Positions 1 through 7,740 are shown, counted from the first letter of the stretch. The stretch: DNA of 17,663 bases from Desulfobacterales bacterium HSG17 (GCA_030377945.1 JAUCGD010000055.1:1-17663); one strand, 5' to 3'. The notes: generated by a model not told the origin, from the sequence alone. Made by a program: numbers and translations.

Positions 1-40
1 CTATTATGAATTTTCCGTTTTTGTATGGACATTTGCACTT

Positions 41-400
41 ATGATGGTTAAAAAAAAACAATGGGCCATGCGTTCAAAAGCATGGCTTGAAATAGAAGGA
101 AATCCGGTTATAGGTGAAGGCCGAATGGTCATGCTTCAGGCTATTGATTATCATGGCTCATTTATTCAAGCTTCAAAAGAAATTGGAATATCCTGCCGAA
201 AAATCAGGGGCGCTGTTCGTGATATGGAAAAAGCTGTTGGCAAACCCCTGGTAAAAGCTTACAGGGGCGGAGGAGACGGCGGAGGTACAACATTAACTCC
301 AACAGCCCATAAGCTGATAGAATTTTTTAAACAATTTACAAATGGATTTCAAAAACAGGCTGATATCTGTTTTAAAGAGATAATCAATAAAGACTTATAA
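41..400 (+). CDS. ModE-type winged-helix (LysR-like HTH) protein without molybdate-binding domain
   Basis: This 119-residue protein matches the N-terminal DNA-binding domain of the molybdate regulator ModE. The core runs from about residue 13 to 90: a strand with GRMVMLQAID, then a helix-turn-helix in which GSFIQASKEIGISCRKIRGAVRDMEKAVGKPLV is the recognition region, and a glycine-rich wing (YRGGGDGGGTTLT) before TPTAHKLIEFF. Full ModE is about 260 residues and carries two TOBE/MOP molybdate-binding domains; none is present here and the frame simply stops, so this is the single-domain form common in anaerobes. The neighbours (fmdE family, moeA-like, moaA) suggest it regulates molybdenum or tungsten cofactor genes, which is inference. 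The ATG at 41 is directly followed by a second ATG at 44, and 68 is also possible. No strong ribosome site is visible, and the frame is open to the window edge, so the start is uncertain. Confidence 0.8.
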   Translation: MMVKKKQWAMRSKAWLEIEGNPVIGEGRMVMLQAIDYHGSFIQASKEIGISCRKIRGAVRDMEKAVGKPLVKAYRGGGDGGGTTLTPTAHKLIEFFKQFTNGFQKQADICFKEIINKDL

Positions 401-454
401 TACCGATGGGCAGAAAATGCCACTCGGATTATGGGAAAAAGGAGATATAATTAC

Positions 455-1045
455 ATGAAATCATTCCATGAGTTATTGGAAGAATCTGTTGAAAGGCACG
501 GTCATTTATGTGCAGGTCAGATCATTGGAGTACGGATGGCAATGCTCGGATGCAGCCTGGTGGGAATAGATGACCCAAAAGCTCCCCATCTTAAGAAAAA
601 ACTAATAGTCTTTGTTGAAATTGACCGGTGTGCCACAGATGCAATTGAAAGTGTTACAGGATGCAGGATGGGAAAGCGTACCCTTAAATTTAAAGATTTT
701 GGAATAAATGCTGCTACATTTGTTAATCTGGATACTAAAACAGCATACAGAATTGTTTCAACTGAAGAATCAAGGGATTTGGCAAAAAAATATGCTCCTG
801 AAGAAACCAATCCCCATCAACAGCAGATAAAAGGTTATAAATTAATGCCTGATAAAATGCTTTTTGATATTTGCCAGGTTGAAGTCAATCTCCCGGAATG
901 GGAAATGCCAGGTCCTCCAAGACGACATGCTGTGTGTAATAAATGTGGACAGATGGTCAGAGACCGCAGGGAAACCCAGGTTGAAAATGAAACACTTTGC
1001 CGCCCATGTGCCGGAGATGCATATTTTTTTCCCATAGAAAAATAA
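455..1045 (+). CDS. FmdE-family protein (formylmethanofuran dehydrogenase subunit E-like) with C-terminal zinc ribbon
   Basis: A 196-residue FmdE-domain protein. The N-terminal half carries the family signature HGHLCAGQ followed by GVRMAMLG, then a strand with EIDRCATDAIESVTGCRMGKRTLKFKDFG. These His and Cys residues form the metal site in the family. The C-terminus is a four-cysteine zinc ribbon, CNKCGQ then LCRPC, ending in AYFF. The name comes from methanogen operons, but in sulfate reducers these proteins occur without methanogenesis and beside molybdopterin genes, so a role in molybdenum or tungsten cofactor metabolism is likely but unproven. I chose the ATG at 455 because AGGAG at 440-444 lies 10 bases before it; an in-frame ATG at 431 has no such site. 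It follows the ModE-like gene closely and could be cotranscribed with it. Confidence 0.85.
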   Translation: MKSFHELLEESVERHGHLCAGQIIGVRMAMLGCSLVGIDDPKAPHLKKKLIVFVEIDRCATDAIESVTGCRMGKRTLKFKDFGINAATFVNLDTKTAYRIVSTEESRDLAKKYAPEETNPHQQQIKGYKLMPDKMLFDICQVEVNLPEWEMPGPPRRHAVCNKCGQMVRDRRETQVENETLCRPCAGDAYFFPIEK

Positions 1046-1080
1046 TATAACCACGAATAACATAAATCAGATATCAAATT

Positions 1081-1356
1081 ATGAAATTCACATGGAACAA
1101 AGCCAAGCGGAGGACAAACCTTGCAAAGCACGGATTTGACTTTGCCGATGCTGAGGCTGTGTTCACAGGCATGACATACACATTCGGGGATGACCGGACA
1201 TATTACGGAGAAGACAGATTCACAACTCTTGGCATGCTGGATGGCAGAGTCGTGGTGATTGCCCATACAGAGGATGACGATGAGATACGCATCATTTCGA
1301 TGCGAAAGGCGACGAAACATGAGCAGAAAAAATACTTTCGGGGATTCGGAGACTGA
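1081..1356 (+). CDS. brnT: BrnT-family ribonuclease toxin
   Basis: A 91-residue protein with the BrnT pattern: a first strand MKFTWNKAKRRTNLAKHGFDF, then DAEAVFTG, a central GMLDGRVVVIAHTEDDDEIRIISMRKATKHEQKKYF. BrnT is a small RelE-fold RNase that halts translation and is neutralised by BrnA. Length and gene order (toxin first) are normal for the family. Its 3' end overlaps brnA by 38 bases in another frame, so the two should be translated together. No clear Shine-Dalgarno sequence is visible before the ATG at 1081, and only 35 bases separate it from fmdE. In this family the BrnT-BrnA complex represses its own promoter, but I see no convincing operator in the short gap. Base composition is clearly more GC-rich than the flanking genes, which points to horizontal acquisition. 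Confidence 0.88.
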   Translation: MKFTWNKAKRRTNLAKHGFDFADAEAVFTGMTYTFGDDRTYYGEDRFTTLGMLDGRVVVIAHTEDDDEIRIISMRKATKHEQKKYFRGFGD

Positions 1357-1609
1357 CTGGCAGCGTATTGATACCATGCGGGATGAGGATATTGACCTGT
1401 CCGACATACCCGAAGTCACTGAGGAACAGATGGCGGGAGCCAGACTGCGCATCGGCGGCAGATCTGTGCCGAGAGGCAAGATCAGTGTGCGTCTTGACGC
1501 CGAGGTTGTCGCATACTTCAGGATGAAGGCGGGCGAAAAAAAATATGAGTCTGTGATAAACGAAATTCTGAAGGCGGGCATCCGTGATGATGTGAAAACG
1601 GCTGTCTGA
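1319..1609 (+). CDS. brnA: BrnA-family antitoxin (ribbon-helix-helix)
   Basis: A 96-residue antitoxin. The N-terminal part, MSRKNTFGDSETDWQRID followed by DEDIDLSDIPEVTEEQ, is the BrnA toxin-wrapping segment. The C-terminal part, from about residue 45, contains GKISVRLDAEVVAYFR and YESVINEILKAGI, the strand and two helices of a ribbon-helix-helix DNA-binding fold. I chose the ATG at 1319 because it gives the standard BrnA N-terminus; an in-frame ATG at 1259 lies deep in brnT and would add non-family residues. The start sits inside the end of brnT, the usual arrangement for this pair. By family knowledge, BrnA binds BrnT and autoregulates. Its composition is GC-rich like brnT and unlike the neighbouring molybdopterin genes. 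Confidence 0.88.
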   Translation: MSRKNTFGDSETDWQRIDTMRDEDIDLSDIPEVTEEQMAGARLRIGGRSVPRGKISVRLDAEVVAYFRMKAGEKKYESVINEILKAGIRDDVKTAV

Positions 1610-1617
1610 AATGAATG

Positions 1618-1678
1618 GCATAACCAGTCGCTGCACCGGACGCAAAAAAGCCTGCGTTGGTGAGCTTTGTCGTTAAAA
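1618..1678 (+). repeat. attC-like imperfect palindrome (possible integron cassette recombination site)
   Basis: Nine bases after the brnA stop lies a 61-base imperfect palindrome. It starts GCATAAC and ends GTTAAAA, each one mismatch from the integron R'' (RYYYAAC) and R' (GTTRRRY) boxes. The inner arms GCTGCACCGGACGC (1630-1643) and GCGTTGGTGAGC (1654-1665) pair as GCT/AGC, CACC/GGTG and CGC/GCG. One unpaired G lies between GCT and CACC on the left arm, resembling the extrahelical bases of attC sites. The length falls within the normal attC range. No integrase or second attC is in the window, so this could be an orphan or decayed site. Confidence 0.55.
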
Positions 1679-1701
1679 AATAAACAAAAGGAGAAATAAT
1701 C

Positions 1702-2730
1702 ATGATTCAGGTTGTCAAAATAGAAGAAGCAGTAGGCTATCCATTGGCACATGATATAACGGAAATTGTACCTGGTGAATTTAAAGGGCCTGCATTTAAA
1801 AGAGGCCAAATTCTCAGTTGCAGAGATCTGGATCACCTTCGCAGGCTTGGTAAAAACCATCTTTATGTACTGAGACCTGAAAATGACGAAATGCACGAAG
1901 ATGATGCTGCAAAGGCAATTGCAAATTCTTTGTGCGGTAAAGGTGTGGGGTGGAGCGGGGAACCAAGAGAAGGAAAAGTTTCCATAAAAGCAATGCAGGA
2001 CGGACTGCTGAAAATAGATGTTGAAGCCTTAAACAGATTTAATGAAACCGGTGAAGTTATGTGTGCAACCAGACATACCAACACTGTTGTTAAAAAAGGA
2101 ACTCAGGTGGCTGCCACAAGAGCAATCCCTTTATTAATACCTTCAAAAAAGGTTGATGAAGCAGTTGCCCATGCACAAAGATCTGAACAAGGTGTATTAA
2201 GGGTACTTCCCATGAGAAAAGCCCGTGTAGGAGTTTTAATAACAGGAAATGAAGTTTTCTCGGGTCGCATTGAAGATAAATTTGAATCAATAATTCGTAC
2301 CAAGGTAAATGAACTTGACGGACAGATAATTGATGTAATTTTTGTTCCTGATGATGACAATCTTATTGTAGACGCTGCATTACGCCTGGTATCCGAAGGT
2401 GCTGATACCTTAGTCACCACAGGGGGAATGTCAGTAGATCCTGATGACAGAACCAGGTTTGCCCTGAAAAAAGCAGGTGTTGAAGATATGGTATATGGTT
2501 CGGCAGTGCTGCCTGGGGCCATGTTTATGGTAGGTTATCTTAAAAATATTCCTGTGCTTGGCATTCCTGCATGTGGAATGTATGCAGCAAGAACAATATT
2601 TGATCTGATATATCCCAGAGTTCTGACAAATGAAATAATAACACGCAAAGAGATTGCAGCACTGGGGCATGGAGGACTTTGTCTTAAATGTAAAACCTGC
2701 AATTTCCCGGATTGTTCTTTTGGTAAATAA
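1702..2730 (+). CDS. MoeA-like molybdopterin-binding protein with Cys-rich C-terminus
   Basis: A 342-residue protein of the MoeA-like/MoCF-biosynthesis class. The N-terminal 170 residues resemble the non-catalytic part seen in this single-domain family (VGYPLAHDITEIVPGEFKGPAF). A MoaB/Mog-type fold follows from about residue 173, with VGVLITGNEVFSGRIEDKF, the molybdopterin-binding loop VTTGGMSVDPDDRTRFAL near 237-254, and GIPACGMYAARTIFDLIYP. The tail has four cysteines in CLKCKTCNFPDC just before FGK, which could bind a metal. Full MoeA is about 400 residues with a distinct domain order, so I do not call it moeA. It probably binds molybdopterin or inserts the metal. An AAAAGGAG ribosome site precedes the ATG at good spacing. 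It lies 36 bases before moaA, so the two probably share a transcript. Confidence 0.85.
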   Translation: MIQVVKIEEAVGYPLAHDITEIVPGEFKGPAFKRGQILSCRDLDHLRRLGKNHLYVLRPENDEMHEDDAAKAIANSLCGKGVGWSGEPREGKVSIKAMQDGLLKIDVEALNRFNETGEVMCATRHTNTVVKKGTQVAATRAIPLLIPSKKVDEAVAHAQRSEQGVLRVLPMRKARVGVLITGNEVFSGRIEDKFESIIRTKVNELDGQIIDVIFVPDDDNLIVDAALRLVSEGADTLVTTGGMSVDPDDRTRFALKKAGVEDMVYGSAVLPGAMFMVGYLKNIPVLGIPACGMYAARTIFDLIYPRVLTNEIITRKEIAALGHGGLCLKCKTCNFPDCSFGK

Positions 2731-2766
2731 GTCAAATCTTAATTACAGGTTCCCACAGGATAATAA

Positions 2767-3798
2767 ATGATAAAATCCAGTAAAAATAATTTACCTAAAA
2801 ATAATTTACCTAAAAATAATCTAATAGATTCATTTCACAGACCGGTTAATTATCTGAGAATATCTGTTACTGACAGGTGTAATTTAAGATGCCGTTATTG
2901 TGCCCCATCCATGCCAAAACCCTTGAAAAAAGATAATATTCTCAGTTTTGAAGAAATGTACAGACTGGTCAGGACAGGGGTTAAACTTGGAATAACAAAA
3001 GTGCGGCTTACAGGTGGAGAACCTCTTTTCCGCAAAGGAATTACAGATTTTATCAAACGCCTGCATAATTTACCCGGTATTGACGACATATCCCTCACAA
3101 GCAACGGAACTCTTGTTGCAGACAAGGTCAAGTCATTAAAACAGGCAGGTCTGAAAAGAATCAATATAAGTCTTGATACCCTGGATAGAAATAAATTCAG
3201 ACATCTCACAGGAGCTGATTTATTTCCTCAAGTTTTTAAAGGTATTATGCTGGCATATGAAGCAGGGTTCAGTCCTGTTAAAATAAATATGGTGGTTATG
3301 AAAGGATTTAATGATAATGAAATTGAAAAATTGGCAGAGCTTGCCTTGAATTTTCCCTTTCACATCAGATTTATTGAATATATGCCAATTGGAACAGATC
3401 CTTTTTTAGCAGAAAAATTTTTTCTCCCGGTTTCGGAAATAAAAAAACGCTTAAGCAGTTTAGGTACTCTCATACCTGTATCTTCTGAAAAAACAGATGG
3501 TCCGGCAGAGCGGTATTGCATAGGAAACAGCCCTGGAGAGCTTGGATTTATCGGTTCAATGAGTACGCATTTTTGCAGCACCTGCAACAGAATTCGTCTG
3601 ACTGCCGGGGGATATTTAAGGCCGTGCCTTCTGTCTGAAGAACAGGTTGATATTATGACTCCATTGAGAAACAGAGCAAAAGATTATGATATTCAGGCTC
3701 TTTTCATACGTGCCCTGTCCAAAAAAAGAGATAAGCATAAACTAAATTTTTCAGGCAATCAGGTTCTGCCAACTAAAATGGTCAGTATTGGCGGATAA
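2767..3798 (+). CDS. moaA: GTP 3',8-cyclase MoaA (molybdenum cofactor biosynthesis)
   Basis: A radical-SAM enzyme that, with MoaC, makes cyclic pyranopterin monophosphate from GTP, the first step of molybdenum cofactor synthesis in the cytoplasm. The N-terminal radical-SAM cluster is CNLRCRYC, in the context RISVTDRCNLRCRYCAP. The SAM-binding TGGEPLFR motif follows near residue 80. The C-terminal 4Fe-4S site that binds GTP is FCSTCNRIRLTAGGYLRPCL (CxxC then 13 residues then C). The protein ends in GG, the conserved C-terminal Gly-Gly tail needed for catalysis. Its 343 residues are slightly over the usual 325-340 because of an Asn/Lys-rich repeat near the N-terminus. An AGGA ribosome site lies 7 bases before the ATG. 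No moaC or moaE is in the window. Confidence 0.96.
   Translation: MIKSSKNNLPKNNLPKNNLIDSFHRPVNYLRISVTDRCNLRCRYCAPSMPKPLKKDNILSFEEMYRLVRTGVKLGITKVRLTGGEPLFRKGITDFIKRLHNLPGIDDISLTSNGTLVADKVKSLKQAGLKRINISLDTLDRNKFRHLTGADLFPQVFKGIMLAYEAGFSPVKINMVVMKGFNDNEIEKLAELALNFPFHIRFIEYMPIGTDPFLAEKFFLPVSEIKKRLSSLGTLIPVSSEKTDGPAERYCIGNSPGELGFIGSMSTHFCSTCNRIRLTAGGYLRPCLLSEEQVDIMTPLRNRAKDYDIQALFIRALSKKRDKHKLNFSGNQVLPTKMVSIGG
2781..2825 (+). repeat. 15-bp in-frame tandem repeat in moaA N-terminus
   Basis: Two perfect copies of TAAAAATAATTTACC (2781-2795, 2796-2810) are followed by a third degenerate copy (2811-2825). The unit length is a multiple of three and encodes a KNNLP-type repeat ahead of the conserved MoaA core, so copy-number change would only alter the length of the N-terminal extension. 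Confidence 0.85.
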
Positions 3799-3830
3799 AA
3801 TTAACTTAATATATTAAGGAATTATTCATC

Positions 3831-4361
3831 ATGTTTAAACCTGTTTCATCAATATTATTTGCAACAAATCTTTCAGATAATTGTAAACCTGCATTTGACT
3901 TTGCCGTATCTCTGGCAACAAAATATCAGGCAGCTATTATTCTCCTCCATGTTATAGAAAAAATGCCTGATTATGCTGAACGCCGACTTGTGGGCCTGCT
4001 TGGTCAAAAACATTGGGATGAAATAACAACAGCACATGAAGAAGATGCACGGGCAGCCCTTATAGGCAAAAAGTCGTCAAGCTCTCTTATTCGCAAAGCC
4101 CTGGAGGAATTTTGCAGTCAGGCAGGAATAGATGATGATTCATGTGGGTATCATTCCCGTGAAGTTGTTGTCAAAGACGGGGAAGTTGTTAAAGAAATTC
4201 TCAATCATTCAAAAGAGTGTAATGCTGATATGATTATATTGGGAGCCAGAAAAGGATTTTTAAAAGATAACAAGATCGGTTCGCATATAAAAGAAGTAAT
4301 GCGCAAAACAAAGATTCCTGTGCTTGTTGTTCCGCCGTATCAGGTTGAAAAAAAAGCTTAG
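3831..4361 (+). CDS. Universal stress protein (UspA family)
   Basis: A 176-residue single-domain Usp protein. The first strand and helix are ILFATNLSDNCKPAFDFAVSLATKYQAAIILLHVIE, and the last part is ADMIILGARKGFLKDNKIGSHIKEVMRKTKIPVLVVPP, both typical. The ATP-binding loop of the family is G-2x-G-9x-G(S/T). Here the first Gly (GAR) and the last Gly-Ser (IGS) are present, but the second Gly is a Lys and the loop is one residue shorter, so ATP binding is uncertain. A family insertion (residues about 50-100) is longer than in minimal 140-residue Usp proteins. It lies 32 bases after moaA with an AAGGA ribosome site and may be cotranscribed. Its role in stress survival is by family only. Confidence 0.88.
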   Translation: MFKPVSSILFATNLSDNCKPAFDFAVSLATKYQAAIILLHVIEKMPDYAERRLVGLLGQKHWDEITTAHEEDARAALIGKKSSSSLIRKALEEFCSQAGIDDDSCGYHSREVVVKDGEVVKEILNHSKECNADMIILGARKGFLKDNKIGSHIKEVMRKTKIPVLVVPPYQVEKKA

Positions 4362-4392
4362 GGAATTCCAAATATATAATCTTTCCGAATAT

Positions 4393-4420
4393 GTAGGGGC
4401 GACTGGCCGGTCGCCCCTAC
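4393..4420. repeat. Perfect GC-rich palindrome (dispersed intergenic repeat type)
   Basis: Two 11-base arms, GTAGGGGCGAC and GTCGCCCCTAC, flank a 6-base loop (TGGCCG). The arms are far more GC-rich than the surrounding AT-rich spacer. The motif resembles the GTAGGGGCGA-type palindromes scattered between genes in many bacterial genomes. It lies between the usp gene and the hybrid kinase and could also end or stabilise the upstream transcript, but no U-tract follows, so it is not a typical intrinsic terminator. Confidence 0.75.
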
Positions 4421-4567
4421 GGTTCTTCAATTATTTGCACATATAATATCCCGTTTTTCACTTCCCTCTTTTTGAGATATCTGTTATCATAAAAGGTATT
4501 GGCCCTTCCGTTACGCATGGAATGTCCGGTTTACAACTTTTGCTTTGGAACCATAAAGAGAGAAGAT

Positions 4568-6130
4568 ATGAAAGAAAAGTCCGTTAAAATCCTGCTGATT
4601 GAAGACAACCCCGGAGATGCAAGGCTGATACGGGAACAGCTTTCCGAAAAAGGTACTGCATCCTTTGATATGAATATTACCCCAATGCTTTCTGAAGGAC
4701 TTGAGGCATTGTCAATGGAAAAATATGATGTGATCTTGCTGGATCTGGGTCTTCCTGACAGTTCCGGGCTTGATTCTCTGCTTAGAACACACAGTTCTGC
4801 ACCCAATGTGGCCATTATCGTGCTGACAGGATTTGATGATGATGAACTTGCTGTAAAGGCGGTACAGCAAGGGGCACAGGATTACCTTGTCAAAGATCTT
4901 ATTACCCCGGATTCACTCTCAAGAGCCATTCACTATGCTATGGAACGAAAGCGTGCAGATCGGAAAAATGCTGATCTTGAGGACAGGCTCCGGCAGACTC
5001 AAAAAATGGAAGCCATCGGTACACTGGCAGGCGGTATTGCACATGATTTCAATAATATCCTGTTTCCCATATTCGGCTATGTGGAAATAATGATGGGTTA
5101 TGTTCCTGGAGATAGTAAATTGCAGGAACCGCTGCATGAAGTTTTAAAAGCAGCCTTGAGGGCAAGGGAGCTGGTTAAACAGATTTTGACATTCAGCCGC
5201 CAATCTACACAGGAACTGCTTCCCCTGAGTATTCAGCTCATACTAAATGAGGTTTTAAAGCTTTGCAGATCAACTCTGCCGAGTACTATAGAGATTTGTC
5301 AGAATATCAATAAGAACTGCGGCCTGGTCATGGCAGATCCCACCCGGATACACCAGGTGATTATGAACCTGGTTACAAATGCTTATCATGCTATGGAGGA
5401 AACAGGAGGGCAGCTTGGTGTGGGATTGAAAGACGTCCGGCTGGAAATAGATGATATTAAGGATCTGACAATGAATCCAGGTACATATGTTTGTCTGTCA
5501 GTTTCAGATACTGGCAAAGGTATGGAAAAATCTGTATTGGACAGGATATTTGAACCTTATTTCACTACAAAAGAAAAGAACAAAGGGACCGGACTGGGAC
5601 TGGCTATAGTTCATGGCATCATCAAAAGATACAATGGTGATATAAGGGTTTACAGTGAGCCGGGCAAAGGAACTATCTTCCATGTTTACCTCCCTGTGTC
5701 TGAATCCTTAACTCATGGAGATGATGAAACAATAGATACAATAATCAAAGGAGGAAATGAGCATATTCTCTTTGTGGATGATGAACCCCCCGTTGTTAAA
5801 ATGGTACAACAGATGCTGGCAGGTCTTGGTTATCAAATGACAGCTTTTACCAGCGGCACAGAGGCATTTGAAGCATTCACTTCAAATCCGGATGCATTTG
5901 ATCTTGTTATGACAGATATGACCATGCCGAAAATCACGGGTGTGATGCTCACAGCAAAAATCCTTGACATAAGACCCGACATTCCCATTGTTATCTGTAC
6001 CGGGTTCAACACACAGATCAGTAAAGAGAAAGCAAAGGCATTGGGTATAAAAGAATATATACTCAAACCCATTGTTCGCAGTGAACTTGCACATACCATT
6101 CGGAAAGTTCTGGATGGAAAAAACTTATGA
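4568..6130 (+). CDS. Hybrid histidine kinase, REC-HisKA-HATPase-REC, no membrane segment
   Basis: A 520-residue cytoplasmic hybrid kinase. The N-terminal receiver (about 5-125) has the acidic pair E12-D13, phosphoacceptor D59, T87 and K109. A short helical linker leads to a HisKA domain with H159 in GGIAHDFNNIL, a type common in hybrid kinases. The HATPase_c domain follows, with N-box VIMNLVTNAYHAM, DTGKGM and GTGLGLAIVHGI. A second receiver (about 398-520) has D450 in VMTDMTMP and a K in ILKP. With no PAS or membrane domain, its input must come by phosphotransfer to the first receiver. I chose the ATG at 4568 because AGAGAAG lies just before it and the longer in-frame start at 4499 adds non-conserved residues. 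Its stop overlaps the next start (ATGA), so it is probably the partner of the downstream sigma-54 regulator. Confidence 0.92.
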   Translation: MKEKSVKILLIEDNPGDARLIREQLSEKGTASFDMNITPMLSEGLEALSMEKYDVILLDLGLPDSSGLDSLLRTHSSAPNVAIIVLTGFDDDELAVKAVQQGAQDYLVKDLITPDSLSRAIHYAMERKRADRKNADLEDRLRQTQKMEAIGTLAGGIAHDFNNILFPIFGYVEIMMGYVPGDSKLQEPLHEVLKAALRARELVKQILTFSRQSTQELLPLSIQLILNEVLKLCRSTLPSTIEICQNINKNCGLVMADPTRIHQVIMNLVTNAYHAMEETGGQLGVGLKDVRLEIDDIKDLTMNPGTYVCLSVSDTGKGMEKSVLDRIFEPYFTTKEKNKGTGLGLAIVHGIIKRYNGDIRVYSEPGKGTIFHVYLPVSESLTHGDDETIDTIIKGGNEHILFVDDEPPVVKMVQQMLAGLGYQMTAFTSGTEAFEAFTSNPDAFDLVMTDMTMPKITGVMLTAKILDIRPDIPIVICTGFNTQISKEKAKALGIKEYILKPIVRSELAHTIRKVLDGKNL

Positions 6131-7515
6131 TCACAATGAGCAATATCCTGATTGTTGATGATGATGAAACCATGTGCAAAACCCTTTTGCGCTTAGTGGA
6201 GCAGATGGGGTGTAAAGGCACCTGTAAAAAGACTCTGCATAGCGGCCTTGCTGCAATGCAGGCCAGGCAGTACGATGTGGTATTCCTGGATGTGCAACTG
6301 CCAGATGGAACCGGCCTGGATATTCTGCCCATGATCATGGAAACCCGTGTTTCCCCGGAAATCATTATTATTACAGGCCACGGTGATATTAACGGAGCAG
6401 AACTTGCCATGAAAAACGGGGTATGGGATTATATTGAAAAAAGTTCTTCAATTCAAGATATTAAACTATCCTTTTCCCGTGCATTGCAATACAGGGAGCA
6501 GAAAAAAGAAAAGTCGCATCAGTTCAATTTAAAACGCGGGCCAATTATCGGCAGCAGCCGGAAAATCCAGTCCTGCCTTGATCTTGCTGCCAATGCAGCA
6601 GGAAGCAGCAGCAATATCCTGATAACAGGAGAAACCGGTACGGGTAAAGAATTGTTTGCACGGGCTGTTCATGACAGCAGTCCGCAATCCAACGGTAATT
6701 TTGTGGTTGTTGATTGTGCGGCTCTGCCTGATTTCCTGGTTGAAAGCATGCTTTTCGGCCATAAGAAAGGAGCCTTTACAGGGGCTGATTCATCCAGGGA
6801 TGGTGTGATTATACATGCAGACGGCGGTACCCTTTTCCTGGATGAAGTCGGTGAACTGCCCCTGTCCACACAGAAAAAATTTCTCAGGGTACTCCAGGAA
6901 CGGCGGTTTCGTCCCCTGGGAAATAAAAAAGAGATTGCAAGCCACTTCAGATTGATAGCTGCAACCAACCGTGACCTGGAACAAAGACTAAATGATGGAA
7001 AGTTCCGGAAGGACCTGTTTTTCAGAATTCAGGCAATCAGGTTAGAGCTGCCGCCTCTTAGGAAAAGGCTTGAAGATATCCCGGCCATTGTACACAATTA
7101 TATAAATAATTTACAAAAATTTACAATGCACAAATTTCAGGAAATATCTCCCGAATTTTTTGAATACCTGGAGGCATATCACTGGCCTGGAAATGTCAGG
7201 GAACTGCTCAATAGCATTGAATGGGTACTGGCTGAAGCATTTGATGAACCAATTCTGTTTCCCAGGCATTTACCTGTGGATATCCGGGTTAATGCTGCCC
7301 GGCTGAAAGTCGGAAGCAGGAAGATTGCATCTGAAAACAGAATCGGTGAACTACCTGAAATGAAAGATTATATGGAACTGATGAAAGCACAATATCTTAC
7401 AGACCTGATGAGGCAGTCACAAGGCAGAATCTCCAAAGCATGTAAAATTTCCGGTATGTCCAGATCCTATCTGTATCAGCTATTAAATAAATATAACATT
7501 GTTTTTCGGGCTTGA
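6127..7515 (+). CDS. Sigma-54-dependent NtrC-family response regulator (REC-AAA+-Fis HTH)
   Basis: A 462-residue transcription activator. The receiver (4-120) has D11-D12-D13, phosphoacceptor D55, T83 and K105. The AAA+ domain (about 137-370) has Walker A GETGTGKE at 168-175, the sigma-54 contact loop GAFTGA, Walker B GGTLFLDEVGEL, and the arginine-finger region FRKDLFFRIQAIRLELPPLRKR. The C-terminal Fis-type helix-turn-helix is GRISKACKISGMSRSYLYQLL. It should oligomerise when phosphorylated and remodel sigma-54 RNA polymerase. The ATG at 6127 overlaps the kinase stop by 4 bases; an in-frame ATG at 6136 would begin MSNILIVDDD and is equally plausible. A sigma-54 promoter lies in the gap just downstream, so it probably activates the kinase gene at 7848. 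Confidence 0.94.
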   Translation: MITMSNILIVDDDETMCKTLLRLVEQMGCKGTCKKTLHSGLAAMQARQYDVVFLDVQLPDGTGLDILPMIMETRVSPEIIIITGHGDINGAELAMKNGVWDYIEKSSSIQDIKLSFSRALQYREQKKEKSHQFNLKRGPIIGSSRKIQSCLDLAANAAGSSSNILITGETGTGKELFARAVHDSSPQSNGNFVVVDCAALPDFLVESMLFGHKKGAFTGADSSRDGVIIHADGGTLFLDEVGELPLSTQKKFLRVLQERRFRPLGNKKEIASHFRLIAATNRDLEQRLNDGKFRKDLFFRIQAIRLELPPLRKRLEDIPAIVHNYINNLQKFTMHKFQEISPEFFEYLEAYHWPGNVRELLNSIEWVLAEAFDEPILFPRHLPVDIRVNAARLKVGSRKIASENRIGELPEMKDYMELMKAQYLTDLMRQSQGRISKACKISGMSRSYLYQLLNKYNIVFRA

Positions 7516-7725
7516 TTATTATTCTTGCCTTCGGAAAGCTTGCAAATATGCCTGCATGACAATGTCTATTCTTTCATACTGTCCTTTTTTTCAGACAACC
7601 ACGTTTAACATTTTGAAATAAAAAGTTTTTAATAGTTTTTTCCTATCTGTATTATCTCCAGAATTCCATAATAAAAGAATATACCGTATCCTGCTATTTT
7701 CCCATTAATTTTATTATATTAAATC

Positions 7726-7740
7726 ATAACAAATTGTTAT
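7726..7740. promoter_or_regulatory. Candidate activator-binding palindrome
   Basis: The sequence ATAACAA-A-TTGTTAT is a perfect 7-base inverted repeat with one central base. Its centre lies about 47 bases upstream of the -24 element at 7780, where enhancer sites of sigma-54 activators can be found. The NtrC-family protein encoded just upstream is the obvious candidate ligand. The site is AT-rich in an AT-rich spacer, so chance is possible. Confidence 0.4.

Noticed and set aside
835..1896. A long open frame of 353 codons on the - strand
   Set aside because: It runs antisense across fmdE, brnT, brnA, the attC-like site and the moeA-like start. The sense genes match known families and the antisense translation shows no recognisable domain.
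4393..4420. Palindrome as an intrinsic terminator of the usp gene
   Set aside because: The stem is strong, but the bases after it (GGTTCTTCAATT) are not a U-tract; a dispersed repeat explains it better.
4499..4567. Longer N-terminus of the hybrid kinase starting at 4499
   Set aside because: The extra 23 residues are not part of a receiver domain and have no ribosome site, whereas 4568 has AGAGAAG before it and starts right at the receiver.
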